A stretch of DNA of 64,000 bases. It comes from Cyprinodon diabolis (Eukaryota; Chordata; Actinopteri; Cyprinodontiformes; Cyprinodontidae). Below the pieces are notes generated by a model. The model was given only the letters and a program-made list of their open reading frames with translations. It did no database searches and was not told where the DNA came from. The position numbers and the translations under genes are program-made. Each line of letters opens with the position of its first letter. Positions within the stretch are counted from its first letter, which is position 1. Positions 1-10,026 of this stretch are shown here, one piece after another. The stretch is from assembly GCA_030533445.1 (NCBI GenBank), contig CM060080.1, positions 24,974,052 to 25,038,051 on the forward strand, written 5' to 3'.

Positions 1-1872
1 GGGTTCTGGTTGGGGACCAGTGGATTTATTTTACATCTATTGTTTCTCTTTTACTGTTTTCCCCTGCTCACATACATTTATTGTTCAATACAGTTAACAT
101 GCAAATGCTTTTTTTCACTTCTTGTTAGAAGAAAAAGCTGCCTGACATTATGTTGATTTACAGCCATGTAAATGGTGCAAAGGAAGATGCAAGAAGCACA
201 ATATAAGATTCTGAACCTTTCCTTTTTTTGGTGCAGCTCTTCCAAGGCTACTGGTGGTTAGGTCTGCATTTACTCCATGGCTGGTTTCAAGCACAGGTTG
301 TAATCTGTAAAGCCTTGCATTCAGGTTCGTCACCTGTGTTCCTGATTCTGGGTTTGAAGTTGTGAGTCATTCCAATGATTTATGTTATAATAGTTAGTTG
401 GCTGTTAGTGCAAAGAGTTTATGTTTGGTCATGTTCTGTTTAGATATGATTCACTGTGCCTTTTTTCTGTCAGATCAGTCACCCTCTCCTGCCCCGGTTC
501 ACTCACCTAACTCCACTAATCACTCTGCTAACAATGTTTATGTCTCATTTCAATCATTTATTTTTTTATGTCTCCGCTCATTTTCTGTACTGGGTGTCCT
601 TTGTTCTGCATTCACTTTAGCACATTTTTGTTAATTTCTGAATACCATTAAATTCACCAGATCATGATCCCTCAGTCAAAATGAGAGACTTTCAAACTAT
701 GCTAAAGGGACATTTTTTTCAATTTCACTCTCTCTTTCACTTTCATAAGTATATTTTTATTAATATTTCTAATATATTAACTGTGTTTTATTTAACCAAA
801 GAAGCTATTATTAAATGTTTATACTAAAGAAAATGAAAAGTCATACATCAACTGAATTTGTTTTTTTTTTAACCTATTTTTCAGCCATTCATTTAAATGA
901 GGAAGAGAGGCAGTTGAAAGGTAAAATTACCAGTATATGATCAGTGATGGAAAATATGATTTGTTTGTCCTTTGCATTTAAAGTGTGCAGTGTCATGCCT
1001 TTAGTGTCTACCCATGTTTTGCACAATGTTCTCTAATTCGTTTTGTATTTTAAGTGAAAACAAAGACAATTTATCTTCCTTAGGAAGATGGAAAACCATT
1101 TCGCTTTAATGTCCTCGTATTTGGTAAAGTGTTGGAAGTCATGGAACATTTTCTAACTTCTATTCTTCTAACAGAGGCTCTTTGTCCCTATCCAAAACAA
1201 TAGGAAACTTTCCCAGCATTAATTTCGACTGTGATCTCCTTTACGTCATTAAAGACAAAAAAGAACAAAAGAAGCAATAATTCAAGGTTGTATTTCAAAG
1301 ATACCGAAATTACGGATTGAGTAAAGAACCAAAACGCACTAAACAATATGAGCAGGGAATGTTGGCCTAGATAGTTAGAGCAGTGCGCTTGTGCTCTGAG
1401 AAGGTTGTGAGATTTCCATTTACCCAAAGAGTTTTTTTTTAGCAGGTATCATTCAAAACTCAGGCAGAAACAGACCACTTGCTGTCTGAGAAGTTAAAGA
1501 GGTGAGAAAAATAAATGTGCTTTCATACAAACTCCCTCTAATTAAGGCAGCATGAAGGAAAGATGACTGAAGTTTACGAGATGTTGGTTGAGTTACTCAA
1601 GCTGCAGCTGCTGAGATTCATTCCTAGAGAAGAAAAACAATAAGCCTTAATGAGTTTGGTATTTAAGGTATTACATAAATGATGCCTTGCAAAACAATTC
1701 ATTAACCTAAACACATTATAAGTTTGCAGCATGTATTCACACAATGTGAAGAGCAGAAAGAAATATGCTATTTTATTCATAGCATTTTTAAAAATCTGAA
1801 ACGTGACATTGGATTGAAACTTATTTAAGATATTTTGATATTTCTACATAAATGACATTCAAGGCAACAAAT
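1..1872. other. intergenic DNA, no gene seen
   Basis: This is AT-rich unique-looking sequence. The longest open frames are under 80 codons, lack recognisable motifs and are not flanked by convincing splice sites. I see no RNA gene or identifiable repeat here. Confidence 0.6.
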
Positions 1873-2215
1873 TCATCCATCCATCTTCTGTTACTTATTC
1901 CATCAGGGTCATGGTGGGGCCAGCGCCTATCTCCAGTTGTCTATTGTTGAAAGGCAGAGAACACACTGGACAGGTTGCCAGTCTGTTGCAGTGTAGCACA
2001 GAGAAATACAATGCACATAACTCACATCTAAGGACAATTAACCTAACAGTCATGTTTTTGGACTGTGGTAGGAAACTGGAGTTCCTGGAGAGAACCCACA
2101 CATGCATGCGGAGAACATGCAAACTCCATGCAGAAAGAACCCAGGCTAAGAATAGAATCTGGAACCTTCTTGCTGCAAGACAACATTGCTATACACTGTG
2201 CCACTGTGCACTTCC
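1873..2215 (-). repeat. L2-like LINE 3' end fragment
   Basis: The left edge has CCATC repeats. After them come blocks found in the 3' ends of fish L2 elements: a GGGGCCAGCGCCTATCTCC block, a 'tttttggactgtggtagga' block, and 'gaacatgcaaactccatgc' before a poorly conserved end near 'gccactgtgcac'. It is the same family as the copy at 28,461-28,846 but in the opposite orientation, so it reads as sense on the minus strand. It is diverged and 5'-truncated, with no ORF. Confidence 0.6.
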
Positions 2216-2559
2216 TCGCAGTACTAGTTATGTCCTTTCTTGGTGCACCCAGTAAAACACATAATCCCTCTCCCCAGCAAGCAAACAAGATACCAGAGCT
2301 GAGATATCTGAGAGCAGGGACAGGCAGAGCAGAGCATTTGCGTGGTAGACTTCTGGACTCATAGGGAAAATGTAATTAAACTTTGGCCATATTTGACCCA
2401 CAGGCCTTAGTTTGACACCCAAATGTAAGAAGCTGAAAAACATCAGGCAATGTATTCAGAGGTTAAATTTCAGCATGGTTGTGATCATAAACACACAGTG
2501 AAAAGTACAATGAAATAAAAATTAGATCACGGCCTGTTAGAATGACTGAATGAAAATGC
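2216..2559. other. repeat-derived filler, no gene
   Basis: No gene is visible. A short stretch near 2,395-2,420 ('caggccttagtttgacaccc') resembles the end of a common fish DNA-transposon repeat, but no matching second end was found. Confidence 0.35.
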
Positions 2560-2570
2560 AGAGGTAAATT

Positions 2571-2702
2571 CCATCCATCCATCCATCTTCTTACGCTTAT
2601 CCGGAGTCGGGTCGCGGGGGTAGCATCTTCAGTAGGGAGGCCCAGATGTCCCTCTCCCCAGCGACTTGGGCCAGCTCCTCCGGGGGAATCCCAAGGCGCT
2701 CC
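2571..2702 (-). repeat. Rex3-type LINE 3' fragment, outer-left part
   Basis: This starts with a CCATC tail and then 'cttatccggagtcgggtcgc', which aligns with the 3' end of the Rex3 copy at about 20,215-20,320. It stops exactly at the retroviral LTR edge and resumes at 14,724. The rejoined LINE fragment is flanked by an 11-bp duplication, AGAGGTAAATT, at 2,560-2,570 and 14,806-14,816. The (GATG)n tail is typical of Rex3 (RTE clade). It is only about 210 bp long, so heavily 5'-truncated. Confidence 0.8.
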
Positions 2703-3511
2703 TGTCGTCCTATAATTCTCTTCTTGACGACTTAAAATTGAAGCTAAGTTTTATAAAAATTCAAAGTTCTTAAAAAGCAGAAAAAGTCTCAAACAAGGAT
2801 CAAAAAATTTAGACAGAGGCCGCTGAGTCCAGGTCCAGTGAGTTTATTGCTAAACACTACATATTTACACAGCGCTGGTGAGCCGAAGCTGACAAATGGT
2901 GAAACCAGCTCCCTTTTATACATTTCTTATCGGTGGAAAAACCCCCTTCAGAACATATTTCAGTCATTGGTAAAGGTCACATTGATATTTATCTGCAAAA
3001 CACGGTAACATTCATAGACACATCTCATACTTGTGAGAGCACTCTCTCAGGCCATGCAGAAACTTATGACGGTTTAGTCAAAAACATGTTGAAACTTATC
3101 CTTTCCCTACTTTAAGCCATGTCAGTCTGGCCTAGTGTTCCTCTTTGTGTCTCAGTCAAAGCATCACCCCTTCTGGGATCAGTACTGCACATTGTGCCTT
3201 GAAAATAACAACTCTATTTATCACAAGTTGTATGGCCAAATTTTGCTGGGCTGGTTAACCTTGATATGTCAAATACTTCATTTTTATGAGGGTGCTTTTT
3301 CTTATCACTAAGGGCCTTAATCCTGTGCTTTCCAGCAGATGAGTGTGCTTTTCTTCCTCTTACAGTCAGGTGCAGCAGTTACACACACTCATTGCTCTGT
3401 TTTTCTCCTCTTGGCCTACATAAATATATTCATGAACACAATTCTCTTTAATCATTTAAAACTTTTGATTCTTGTTTTATTCTAATCATTTATGACAAAT
3501 AATACACTACA
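2703..3511 (-). repeat. 3' LTR of the retrovirus
   Basis: 809 bp, TG...CA in both orientations at the edges. I compared it line by line with 13,915-14,723 and found no difference. TATA-like TATAAAAGG (minus strand) lies at 2,912-2,920 and AATAAA at 2,843-2,848, so the transcript end would fall shortly below 2,840. Confidence 0.93.
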
Positions 3512-3524
3512 TTTCCCCCCTTTG
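3512..3524 (-). promoter_or_regulatory. 3' polypurine tract (plus-strand primer)
   Basis: On the minus strand CAAAGGGGGGAAA abuts the 3' LTR, the expected position and composition for the RNase H-resistant purine primer. Immediately upstream at 3,522-3,541 is a perfect 8-bp inverted repeat, TTGATCCT / AGGATCAA, around a 4-base loop. Confidence 0.85.
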
Positions 3525-3893
3525 ATCCTAAAAAGGATCAATTTACGTGATTATGCAGGTGATAACTAATCTAAAACACTTTAAATGTGAACTCACCCAA
3601 GTGACAAAAGTTTATATATATATTGTGCACACTAAACTAAACGTGAGATTAAATACACACCATATAGTAGAAGTGAGTAATATAAGATGTGGTGGTGTCT
3701 GAGTAAATATTAAACTAATAAAATGCAGAAAACAGAATATATAAAAACAAAGAGGGATCCCCCTCTTGGCTCCCTTAAGAGGACCCGTCCTCGTTGCTTA
3801 CTTTTTTTTTTAGCAAGATGTTCTAATTCTGTTTTCTCAGCAGAGGCAAATACCAATGCCCAAGCAGCATCTTGTGTTACGAGGTCACTGCAA

Positions 3894-4565
3894 TTATCCC
3901 CTACATAGGTGGTCTTTCACACCCATAAATACACACACACAAACAAAAAGCTTCATCAGGCCCTTCATGAATTGGGCATAAACTGTTTTGGTCATAGAGG
4001 TGATTTCAGGCTTGAGATCACTGTTGGTGTTGTATGACTCCAGCGGATGAGCCAAGAACTTTGCAACATGATGAGCTTCGGCAAGATCAAGCTTTATGTC
4101 ATCTGCTATGACCATGAACATAGCCAGTACGCCTGGAATGGGTGGTGGCGGATAATTATATTGGTGGGGTGACGGTGGTCGTCGATCCTCGGGATTCTCA
4201 GGACTGGCAGGGGTGCTGGTTGGACCGAGATCAATACTGAGGTCCCCTGGTGGCATCGAGATGGACAGTGGCTTCCCAGTAGGTGATGGTGGTTGATCAT
4301 CAGGCTGCCTGCTGGGTGTCATCATAGGTTGATCCTCAGGCTGCCTGCTGGGTGTCATCATAGGTTTGCTCCAACCCAAAGGTGCACTGCTTGGCCCCTC
4401 TGCAGGATCTAGTAGGTACCTGGGAGGAAGATATGGGCATCCTACCCCTAGTGATGGGCCTAACGACGCCAGTGCAGCTTGTAAATTCATTTGGTTTTCT
4501 TCATATTCATCATAACTAGCCTCTGCCATGTTCAATAATCTACCTGTGGGGACATAGTATGGCAA
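3894..4565 (-). CDS. unrecognised retroviral 3' accessory ORF
   Basis: A 223-codon open frame lies between env and the 3' LTR, where complex retroviruses carry accessory genes. A spliced start at the Met at 4,527-4,529 (MAEAS...) gives 211 residues and is favoured, because a good acceptor (CCCACAG at 4,544-4,550) lies 14 bases upstream. The N-terminus is acidic. The middle is Pro/Ser-rich with a perfect-length 12-residue tandem repeat (MMTPSRQPEDQP, then the same with D for E; 36-bp DNA repeat 4,295-4,366). The C-terminal third is amphipathic to hydrophobic and ends in a CVCVF stretch encoded by a CA-rich run. I recognise no domain. It is intact, unlike gag, pol and env. A role in expression control or budding would be a guess. 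Confidence 0.6.
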   Translation of the reverse strand: MPYYVPTGRLLNMAEASYDEYEENQMNLQAALASLGPSLGVGCPYLPPRYLLDPAEGPSSAPLGWSKPMMTPSRQPEDQPMMTPSRQPDDQPPSPTGKPLSISMPPGDLSIDLGPTSTPASPENPEDRRPPSPHQYNYPPPPIPGVLAMFMVIADDIKLDLAEAHHVAKFLAHPLESYNTNSDLKPEITSMTKTVYAQFMKGLMKLFVCVCVFMGVKDHLCRG

Positions 4566-4714
4566 ATTTAGGCATCATCTGAAGGCATATTATCTCTTAT
4601 ATCTATGGATTATTCAGCATGCAAGTTGCTATATCTACGTGAGTAAGTATATAAGTCATTGTTATGCAAAATATTTATATATATACACTGTTGTTATTAA
4701 AGAAATGCACGTAC
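4544..4714 (-). other. predicted retroviral intron before the accessory ORF
   Basis: The minus strand has a strong donor, CCAG|GTACGT, at 4,715/4,714 and a pyrimidine-led acceptor, CCCACAG|G, at 4,544/4,543, enclosing 171 bp. The donor matches the leader donor at 13,614/13,613 over ten bases. The frame open before the donor (codon phase as at 4,850) continues in phase into the accessory ORF after splicing, but that upstream segment overlaps the env membrane region and has no ATG. An internal coding exon is therefore only possible, not shown. Confidence 0.45.
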
Positions 4715-4747
4715 CTGGTGAGGGTGGAAGGTGATCATGGTTATGTT

Positions 4748-5495
4748 TTATATCTCTTGGTCCAATTGTATCTCTACAACTGGGAACTGACCAGTTACAC
4801 TTACAACAAGTCTTGAGACCAGTCCCCGAACAAGGGGTATGATGCAACACACAACTATCAATATAATCAGCATTACTGCCCCTAGAATCATTCCTGCTGC
4901 CTCAAGATATTTTCCCCTTCCAAGCTTGTGAAACCAATCCCAGAATCCCTTCAGCTGAGTGTTCCAATTAGCCGGGAATAATCTGAAGGGCTGGTAATTT
5001 TTTAGCATTATAGCAGGCTATACAATCATCTTTAGGGCGCTTTTTGGCTTTGAACATTGCCTGGACAGAGTACTGAATCCATTGTTGGAACATATTGGTT
5101 TCCCAGTGTGCAGTCTTTAATTTGTCTAGATCTCTTTTCTGCCTTTTGTTTACCAATTTTAACATTCTATGCGCTTTCCCTACCGTCATTACCTGCTCTG
5201 TTAATGTATTTTGGCATATGTACATTTTGCATCTTACCTCAATGATCACCATCCCATCCTCACGGCAGTCCATGCTTTGTGGAACTCCAAGCCAATGTTT
5301 CCCCATTGAGTTACCTAAAATTTCTTCAGACATTACATAATCATATCCTTTGACTTGCACATGCATTAGTGATAAATTTTCTCCATCATTATTATTGATT
5401 ACCCCTTGGTTAGTAGCTAGTGTTACCATTGCTAGTGCACATGTTTGTGTGTGACGCATTAAATGTGTGTGTGCACTGTTAGTATTAATTTTCAT
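4748..5495 (-). pseudogene. env: env remnant with internal deletion
   Basis: Two open frames overlap at 4,968-5,008. The first (5,495-4,968, 175 codons) reads as a long leader and SU start: it contains a basic furin-like KRQKR site and a C-x-x-C motif (CIACYNAKK). The second (5,008-4,748) begins in another frame and contains the pre-membrane aromatic segment (FWDWFHKLG), a hydrophobic anchor (ILGAVMLIILIVVCCII) and a short tail. Almost all of SU and the TM ectodomain, including fusion peptide, heptad regions and CX6CC, is missing, so a large deletion with a frame change lies near 4,975-5,000. It cannot make a working glycoprotein. A candidate acceptor (CCTTCTTCAG) lies near 5,554. Confidence 0.75.
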
Positions 5496-5499
5496 AAGA

Positions 5500-5528
5500 T
5501 CCCCCCTTGTTAACCCACAAAGGGTTAA
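5500..5528 (-). promoter_or_regulatory. internal polypurine-like run and hairpin before env
   Basis: The minus strand has AAGGGGGGATC at about 5,500-5,508, similar to the 3' polypurine tract. It is preceded by a perfect 7-bp inverted repeat TTAACCC/GGGTTAA (5,510-5,528, 5-base loop). The pairing of a purine run with a hairpin mirrors the 3' end of the provirus. A central polypurine tract is one reading; chance is another. Confidence 0.35.
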
Positions 5529-5684
5529 TACAACAAGAAGTTAATCAAAGTCTGAAGAAGGCGCATACGGGAGATGCCCAGACGGCGATGGGGTGGGCGG
5601 GACCGAGTCGATCGACGGCCCACTTGACGCGGAGGAGGAGGGGGAAAGGGAGGGGATGAGAGGGAAAGATGCAGGTGAGGGATG

Positions 5685-7400
5685 TTAAGGGGACAGGACT
5701 CCACCAGCATCTGATGGGCCAGAAGAAAGAAGTTCGTCCAGTGCCTGAACGACGGATGGATCTGGGTGAGACCCAGAAGAAGTCTCAGTGGCAACAGGAT
5801 CATCATCATTGCCACCAGAATCAGAAGGCGGATGGGAAGCATAAGAATGAACACTGTCATCCTCAGAGTCCCCTGGCATTGGTGATTGGCGGGCTGCCAA
5901 ACGTGCCGAACGTCTGTGGACGCCGGACGTGGAGGGGAGTGGGTGCGCATCAGTGCCCGACACCGGTGCAACATCTACAGTCTGTGAGCTAGTGGAGGGG
6001 TGCTGCGGAGGGAGACTTGTTGCTGCCCTGTCAGCATGCGCAGAGCCCGTCGGTCCTGGAGCAAGGCCAGGTGGGTCTGGAGGCCGATGCCTGGTGCAGT
6101 GGTTTTTATGAAACCAGAAGGGCTTACCTTCAACTTTCAGGGCAGTGGGAGTGGTAAGCACAACTTTAAACGGGCCTTCCCTACGAGGCTCGTTCCACTG
6201 ACGTCTAAAGACGCGTATGAACACACTGTCACCAACTTGAACGTCCCTGACGTCCACTGGAATGTGTGTCTCGTCTCGGCCGTGAGCTGCTTTCACCTGT
6301 TGAAATATAAGCCTGTGAATGCGTGTTAAGGACCTGAGATAGTCCCCCATTTCACGTTCAAGCTGTGCCAAGGAGACCTCCTGCAGCAGGGGTCCACGAA
6401 CCTGTGGGAGAGGCATTGGTCGACCTGTAAGCATTTCATGGGGAGTAAGATGGGTTATTCGGTTAGTTTGAGAGCGCATTGCCATCAATGCAACAGGCAA
6501 GGCGTCCACCCAAGTCAAACGGTTGTTGCTGTCAGCTATTATCTTTGCTATCTTTGATTTCAGCACTCCATTAGCTCGTTCCACGGAGCCCTGTGACTGG
6601 GGATGATACACACAACCAAACTTCTGTGTTATGCACAACAGTTTAAACATTTGCTGGATCACCTGTGAAACAAAATGAGGTCCGTTATCAGATGATATTG
6701 TATCAGGCATGCCAAATCTGGGAAAAACTTCTTTACACAAAAATCTTGCTGCAGCTTTGTGGTCATTCTTAGCAGTGGGGCATGCCTCCACCCATCTGCT
6801 AAACCTACATACAACCACCAACATATATCTCTTTCCCTGAACCCGAGTTATCATGTCAACGTAATCCATCATCAGATGGCGGAAGGGACCGTCTGGCATG
6901 GGAATATGTGCTAAGGGCTGTGTGAACATCTTACGCACATTATATTTAGGACAATGCGGACATAAGGCCAGTTCTCTGTCTACCATTGGTGTCATATAAG
7001 GTGACCACCAGACTGCCTGTAACTTTTGAATAACTTGGGCTCGTGAACAATGATCAGGTCCATGCATTATTTTAATCGCCGTTGGTAATAAGGACAAAGG
7101 TAGTACAAAATGTCCTCGAGAACTATGCCACAATCCATCGTGGGGGTGTGTTAACCGAGCTGCCCCCCTTTGCACCCAGAGACGCTTTTCTGCTTCAGAT
7201 ACGTTATTTTGGGCTTCTATTAAGGAGGCCAAATTAGTAATGGGTTCACACTCAGCTACATGAACCATTGGTCCCTGTACTGCTGAACCTGTGGCTTCTT
7301 TAGCTGCCTCATCTGCTAAGTTATTTCCAATGGCAATAGGTGTTTTTGCTGTTTGATGAGCAGCACATTTTACAATAGCTAACGCAGATGGAAGTTGCAT
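5685..7400 (-). pseudogene. pol: pol, end of RNase H plus integrase
   Basis: A 571-codon frame in the same phase as the RT ORF, separated from it by a UAG at 7,413-7,415. It opens with the last part of RNase H (NNLADEAAKEA, holding the final catalytic Asp) and continues into integrase. The integrase shows an HHCC zinc site (HGPDH ... CPHC) and a DD35E core: Asp in MMDYVD, Asp in SSDNGPHF, Glu in QSQGSVERANG. The C-terminal ~130 residues are Pro/Ser-rich and acidic, longer than in MLV-type integrases. This segment is otherwise unbroken, and its stop lies 190 bp before the env frame. Confidence 0.88.
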
Positions 7401-7412
7401 AGCTTTAATTAA

Positions 7413-9482
7413 CTATACTACTGCTTGCCCATGTGTCACTGGGGTACCATCTGTTCTAACAAACCCTCGTTGTTTCCAGATGCTAGCGTTTATATGGCAT
7501 ACCCCGTACCCATAAGCACTGTCAGTATAGATTGTCACTCTTTTACCATTAGCCAATTTACATGCTGCTGTTAATGCTTTTATCTCTGCCAATTGGGCAG
7601 AGCAAGGTTGATCTAAGCTCATTGATTGTACTTTGGTAAAGGTCCCATCAGGGTTAAGTTGGACTATTCCATATCCCGCTCTATTACCTGTCTCACCTCT
7701 GACACATGATCCGTCTACGAACAGTGTCAAATCAGATGGGATTGGATGATTGTATAAGTCCTCTCTTACCTTCATGAAGGTGTCCGTCTCCTGGAGACAA
7801 TCATGGGGCTCACCTTCTGTGGGCAGTACCATTCTTGTGGCTGGATTAATGGTGGTACAGCGTTGTATTGTTAAGTCAGGTCCTGAAAGCAGAACTTCAT
7901 AACCTGTTCGACGAGCTTGTGTTATCACAAAACGTGGACTGGTGAGCAGTGCATGTAATTGATGTGATGTGTACAAAATGATAGGGTGGCCCATAGTAAT
8001 AACTGAGGCCTTTTTGTATGCGAAGGCTGCTGCTGCCAAGCCCTGGTAGCAGGGAGGCAAACCCTCTTCGACACCATCTAATTTTGTGCTGTAATAAGAA
8101 ATTGGCTGTTTACCTGTTGGGGTGTCTTGCATCAATACTGCACATGCATACCCTTGTCGCTCAGCCACATAGAGATGGAATGGTTTGCCATAATCTGGAT
8201 TGGCCAGAGCAGGAGCAGTTTGGAGATCTTGTTTCAGCAGCTGGAACGCACCCTCTGCCTCATCTGTCCATTGCAATTGAGCCGACTGGTGTCCTTGACC
8301 TGCGGCTTTAATCAGTGCTCTCAGTGGAGCCGTTTTGATGGCATAATCACACACCCACGGTCTGCTGTAACCTGCCATGCCAAGGAAAGACAACATGTGA
8401 CCAACAGTCCGAGGTTTGGGCATTTGAGTTATGGCTTCCAGTTGGGACGGTGCAATACACCTCTTGTCCCCACTGAGTTGCCTGCCGAGATATTCCACTG
8501 TTTGCTGGCAGAATTGCAATTTTTGTTTACTTACTTTGTGTCCTCCTTCTGCCAAAGCAGTCAACACTGTAATGGAGTCTCTTTCACACTGCTCTTTGGA
8601 AGCAGAACAAATCAAAATGTCATCAACATACATCAACATTGTAGATGGTATGTCAAGGTGATTTAAGTCATTTGCCAGTACTCGATTGAAAATTGATGGT
8701 GAGTGTACAAAACCCTGTGGTAATCGTGAATAAGTGTATTGTTGGCCTTTATAGGTGAATGCAAACAAATACTGAGAATCTGGATGGACCGGTACACTGA
8801 AAAATGCTGAGCACAGATCTATCACAGTAAACCATTTGGTACCTGGGGGTATATTACTCAGTAATGTGTGCGGGTCTGGTACCACTGGTATCTCTTCTGC
8901 TACAATGGCATTAATTAATCTTAGATCATGGACTAGTCTATAGTCATTACTGTTGGGTTTTCTGATGGGAAAAATTGGCGTGTTACAGGGACTTGCTGTT
9001 GGTTTAAGAACTCCTGCTGTTTCTAATCCTGTAATAATAGGCTGTATTCCTTCTACTGCTTCTCTTTTAAGTGGGTATTGTCTTTGGAAGGGCAATTTAG
9101 CATTTGGTTTGATGGTGAATTTGATGGGGTCTGCTGATTTCACTAATCCTACATCTGTTTTACTTTTAGACCATACTTGCTCTGGGACCTGTTCTAATAG
9201 GGATTCATGTTCTGCTGCCACTGCCATTTGTCTTTTCCCAGGAACTTTAATGTGTTCTGCTATGACTTCATCAGCTTGTGAGAATGAGATCTTAAAGAAC
9301 AGTCCATCTTTGGATAATTTAATGCAGTCCCATGCTGTGTTGACCCATTCAGTAACTTGCTTGGCTTTTTGAACCATGGGTCCTAAGTCATGTGACTCAT
9401 ACTCGTCTGCAATCATGTGTTTTGCCTTTGTCATAAAACATGGTACAATGGAGAGGGAGAAAGGGTTCTTTGGAGTTCTCAT
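7413..9482 (-). pseudogene. pol: pol, reverse transcriptase and most of RNase H
   Basis: A 689-codon frame that copies the viral RNA genome. Visible landmarks: the RT fingers/palm start (LPFQRQYPL), PQGFVHSP, the catalytic YVDD box (MLMYVDDIL), the connection (FLGMAGYSRPWV) and RNase H with FVDGSC, a Glu in LAEIKAL and YTDSAYG. It ends at a UAG that cuts RNase H before its last catalytic residue, while the next ORF continues in phase. Its phase differs from that of gag-protease, so a frame break lies in the 9,397-9,482 overlap. Both changes look like inactivating mutations rather than family traits. Confidence 0.9.
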
Positions 9483-10023
9483 AGTGATTCATTATCAGGG
9501 GTCTCCATGTTTCCCACTCTAGTTGGAGGAAGGAAGTTGGTGATGTGAGTTTCAGCCAAAATACTTGGTCTTCTGGTTCATGACTTGTTGTCTGTGGGGT
9601 CTTTTGTAGACCCAGTGGCATCATGTAGGCTTCATTGTCGTCTATTGCTTCAACAGAAATTCCATTCGGGGTACATTTGATTTTAGCATTGAGCTGGCAC
9701 AGCACATCTCTACCCAGCAGATTTATGGGCGTATCTTCTGAGTAAAGCAGTGGTGCACACACAGTCTTTTCACCTATGATCATGGGAACTGGCTTAGTCA
9801 TGGGTATTATTTGGGTCTTCCCAGAGAAACCTACTGTTCGAATCTTTGATGCTGAGAGAGGCAGGCCAATTCCACTTTTTCCTATACAGGAGTAGGCCGC
9901 TCCTGTATCAATCATGAAGCGATGATGGCTGTCATATATTGTGACATCAATGGTGGGTTCTGTTTGTGGACGTTGGGTTAATACAGGTAGAATAGCCTCT
10001 CCATCAGGTTTCTCTGGGCACCC
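9397..10023 (-). pseudogene. pro: protease domain following the gag stop
   Basis: The frame runs on from gag directly after the UAG at 10,024-10,026; the first Met (9,915) is internal, so it should be made only by readthrough. The aspartic protease active site is IDTGAAYS, and the conserved LLGRD helix appears as INLLGRDVL about 75 residues later. The frame ends at 9,397 inside the start of RT, where sense coding switches to another phase. It acts as a dimer to cleave Gag and Gag-Pol. Confidence 0.85.
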
Positions 10024-10026
10024 CTA
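10024..10026 (-). promoter_or_regulatory. gag-pro UAG readthrough codon
   Basis: Gag ends ...TYWL-UAG and the same frame stays open for 209 codons through the protease. UAG is followed by GGG, and a 3' G is the base that favours suppression in murine leukaemia virus. In gamma- and epsilonretroviruses Gag-Pol is made this way. A downstream pseudoknot was not modelled. Confidence 0.7.

Noticed and set aside
2933..3115. 60-codon frame, identical at 14,145-14,327
   Set aside because: It is the antisense of the LTR U3; the two copies are identical only because the LTRs are. An antisense gene is possible but has no support.
5525..5974. 149-codon minus frame as an env signal peptide
   Set aside because: It overlaps the pol C-terminus in another phase, and its hydrophobic part is a shadow of the acidic pol tail; no cleavage site or continuation into env.
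9397..9482. Programmed frameshift between protease and RT
   Set aside because: No slippery heptamer was seen in the overlap; the family already uses UAG readthrough, so a mutation is more likely.
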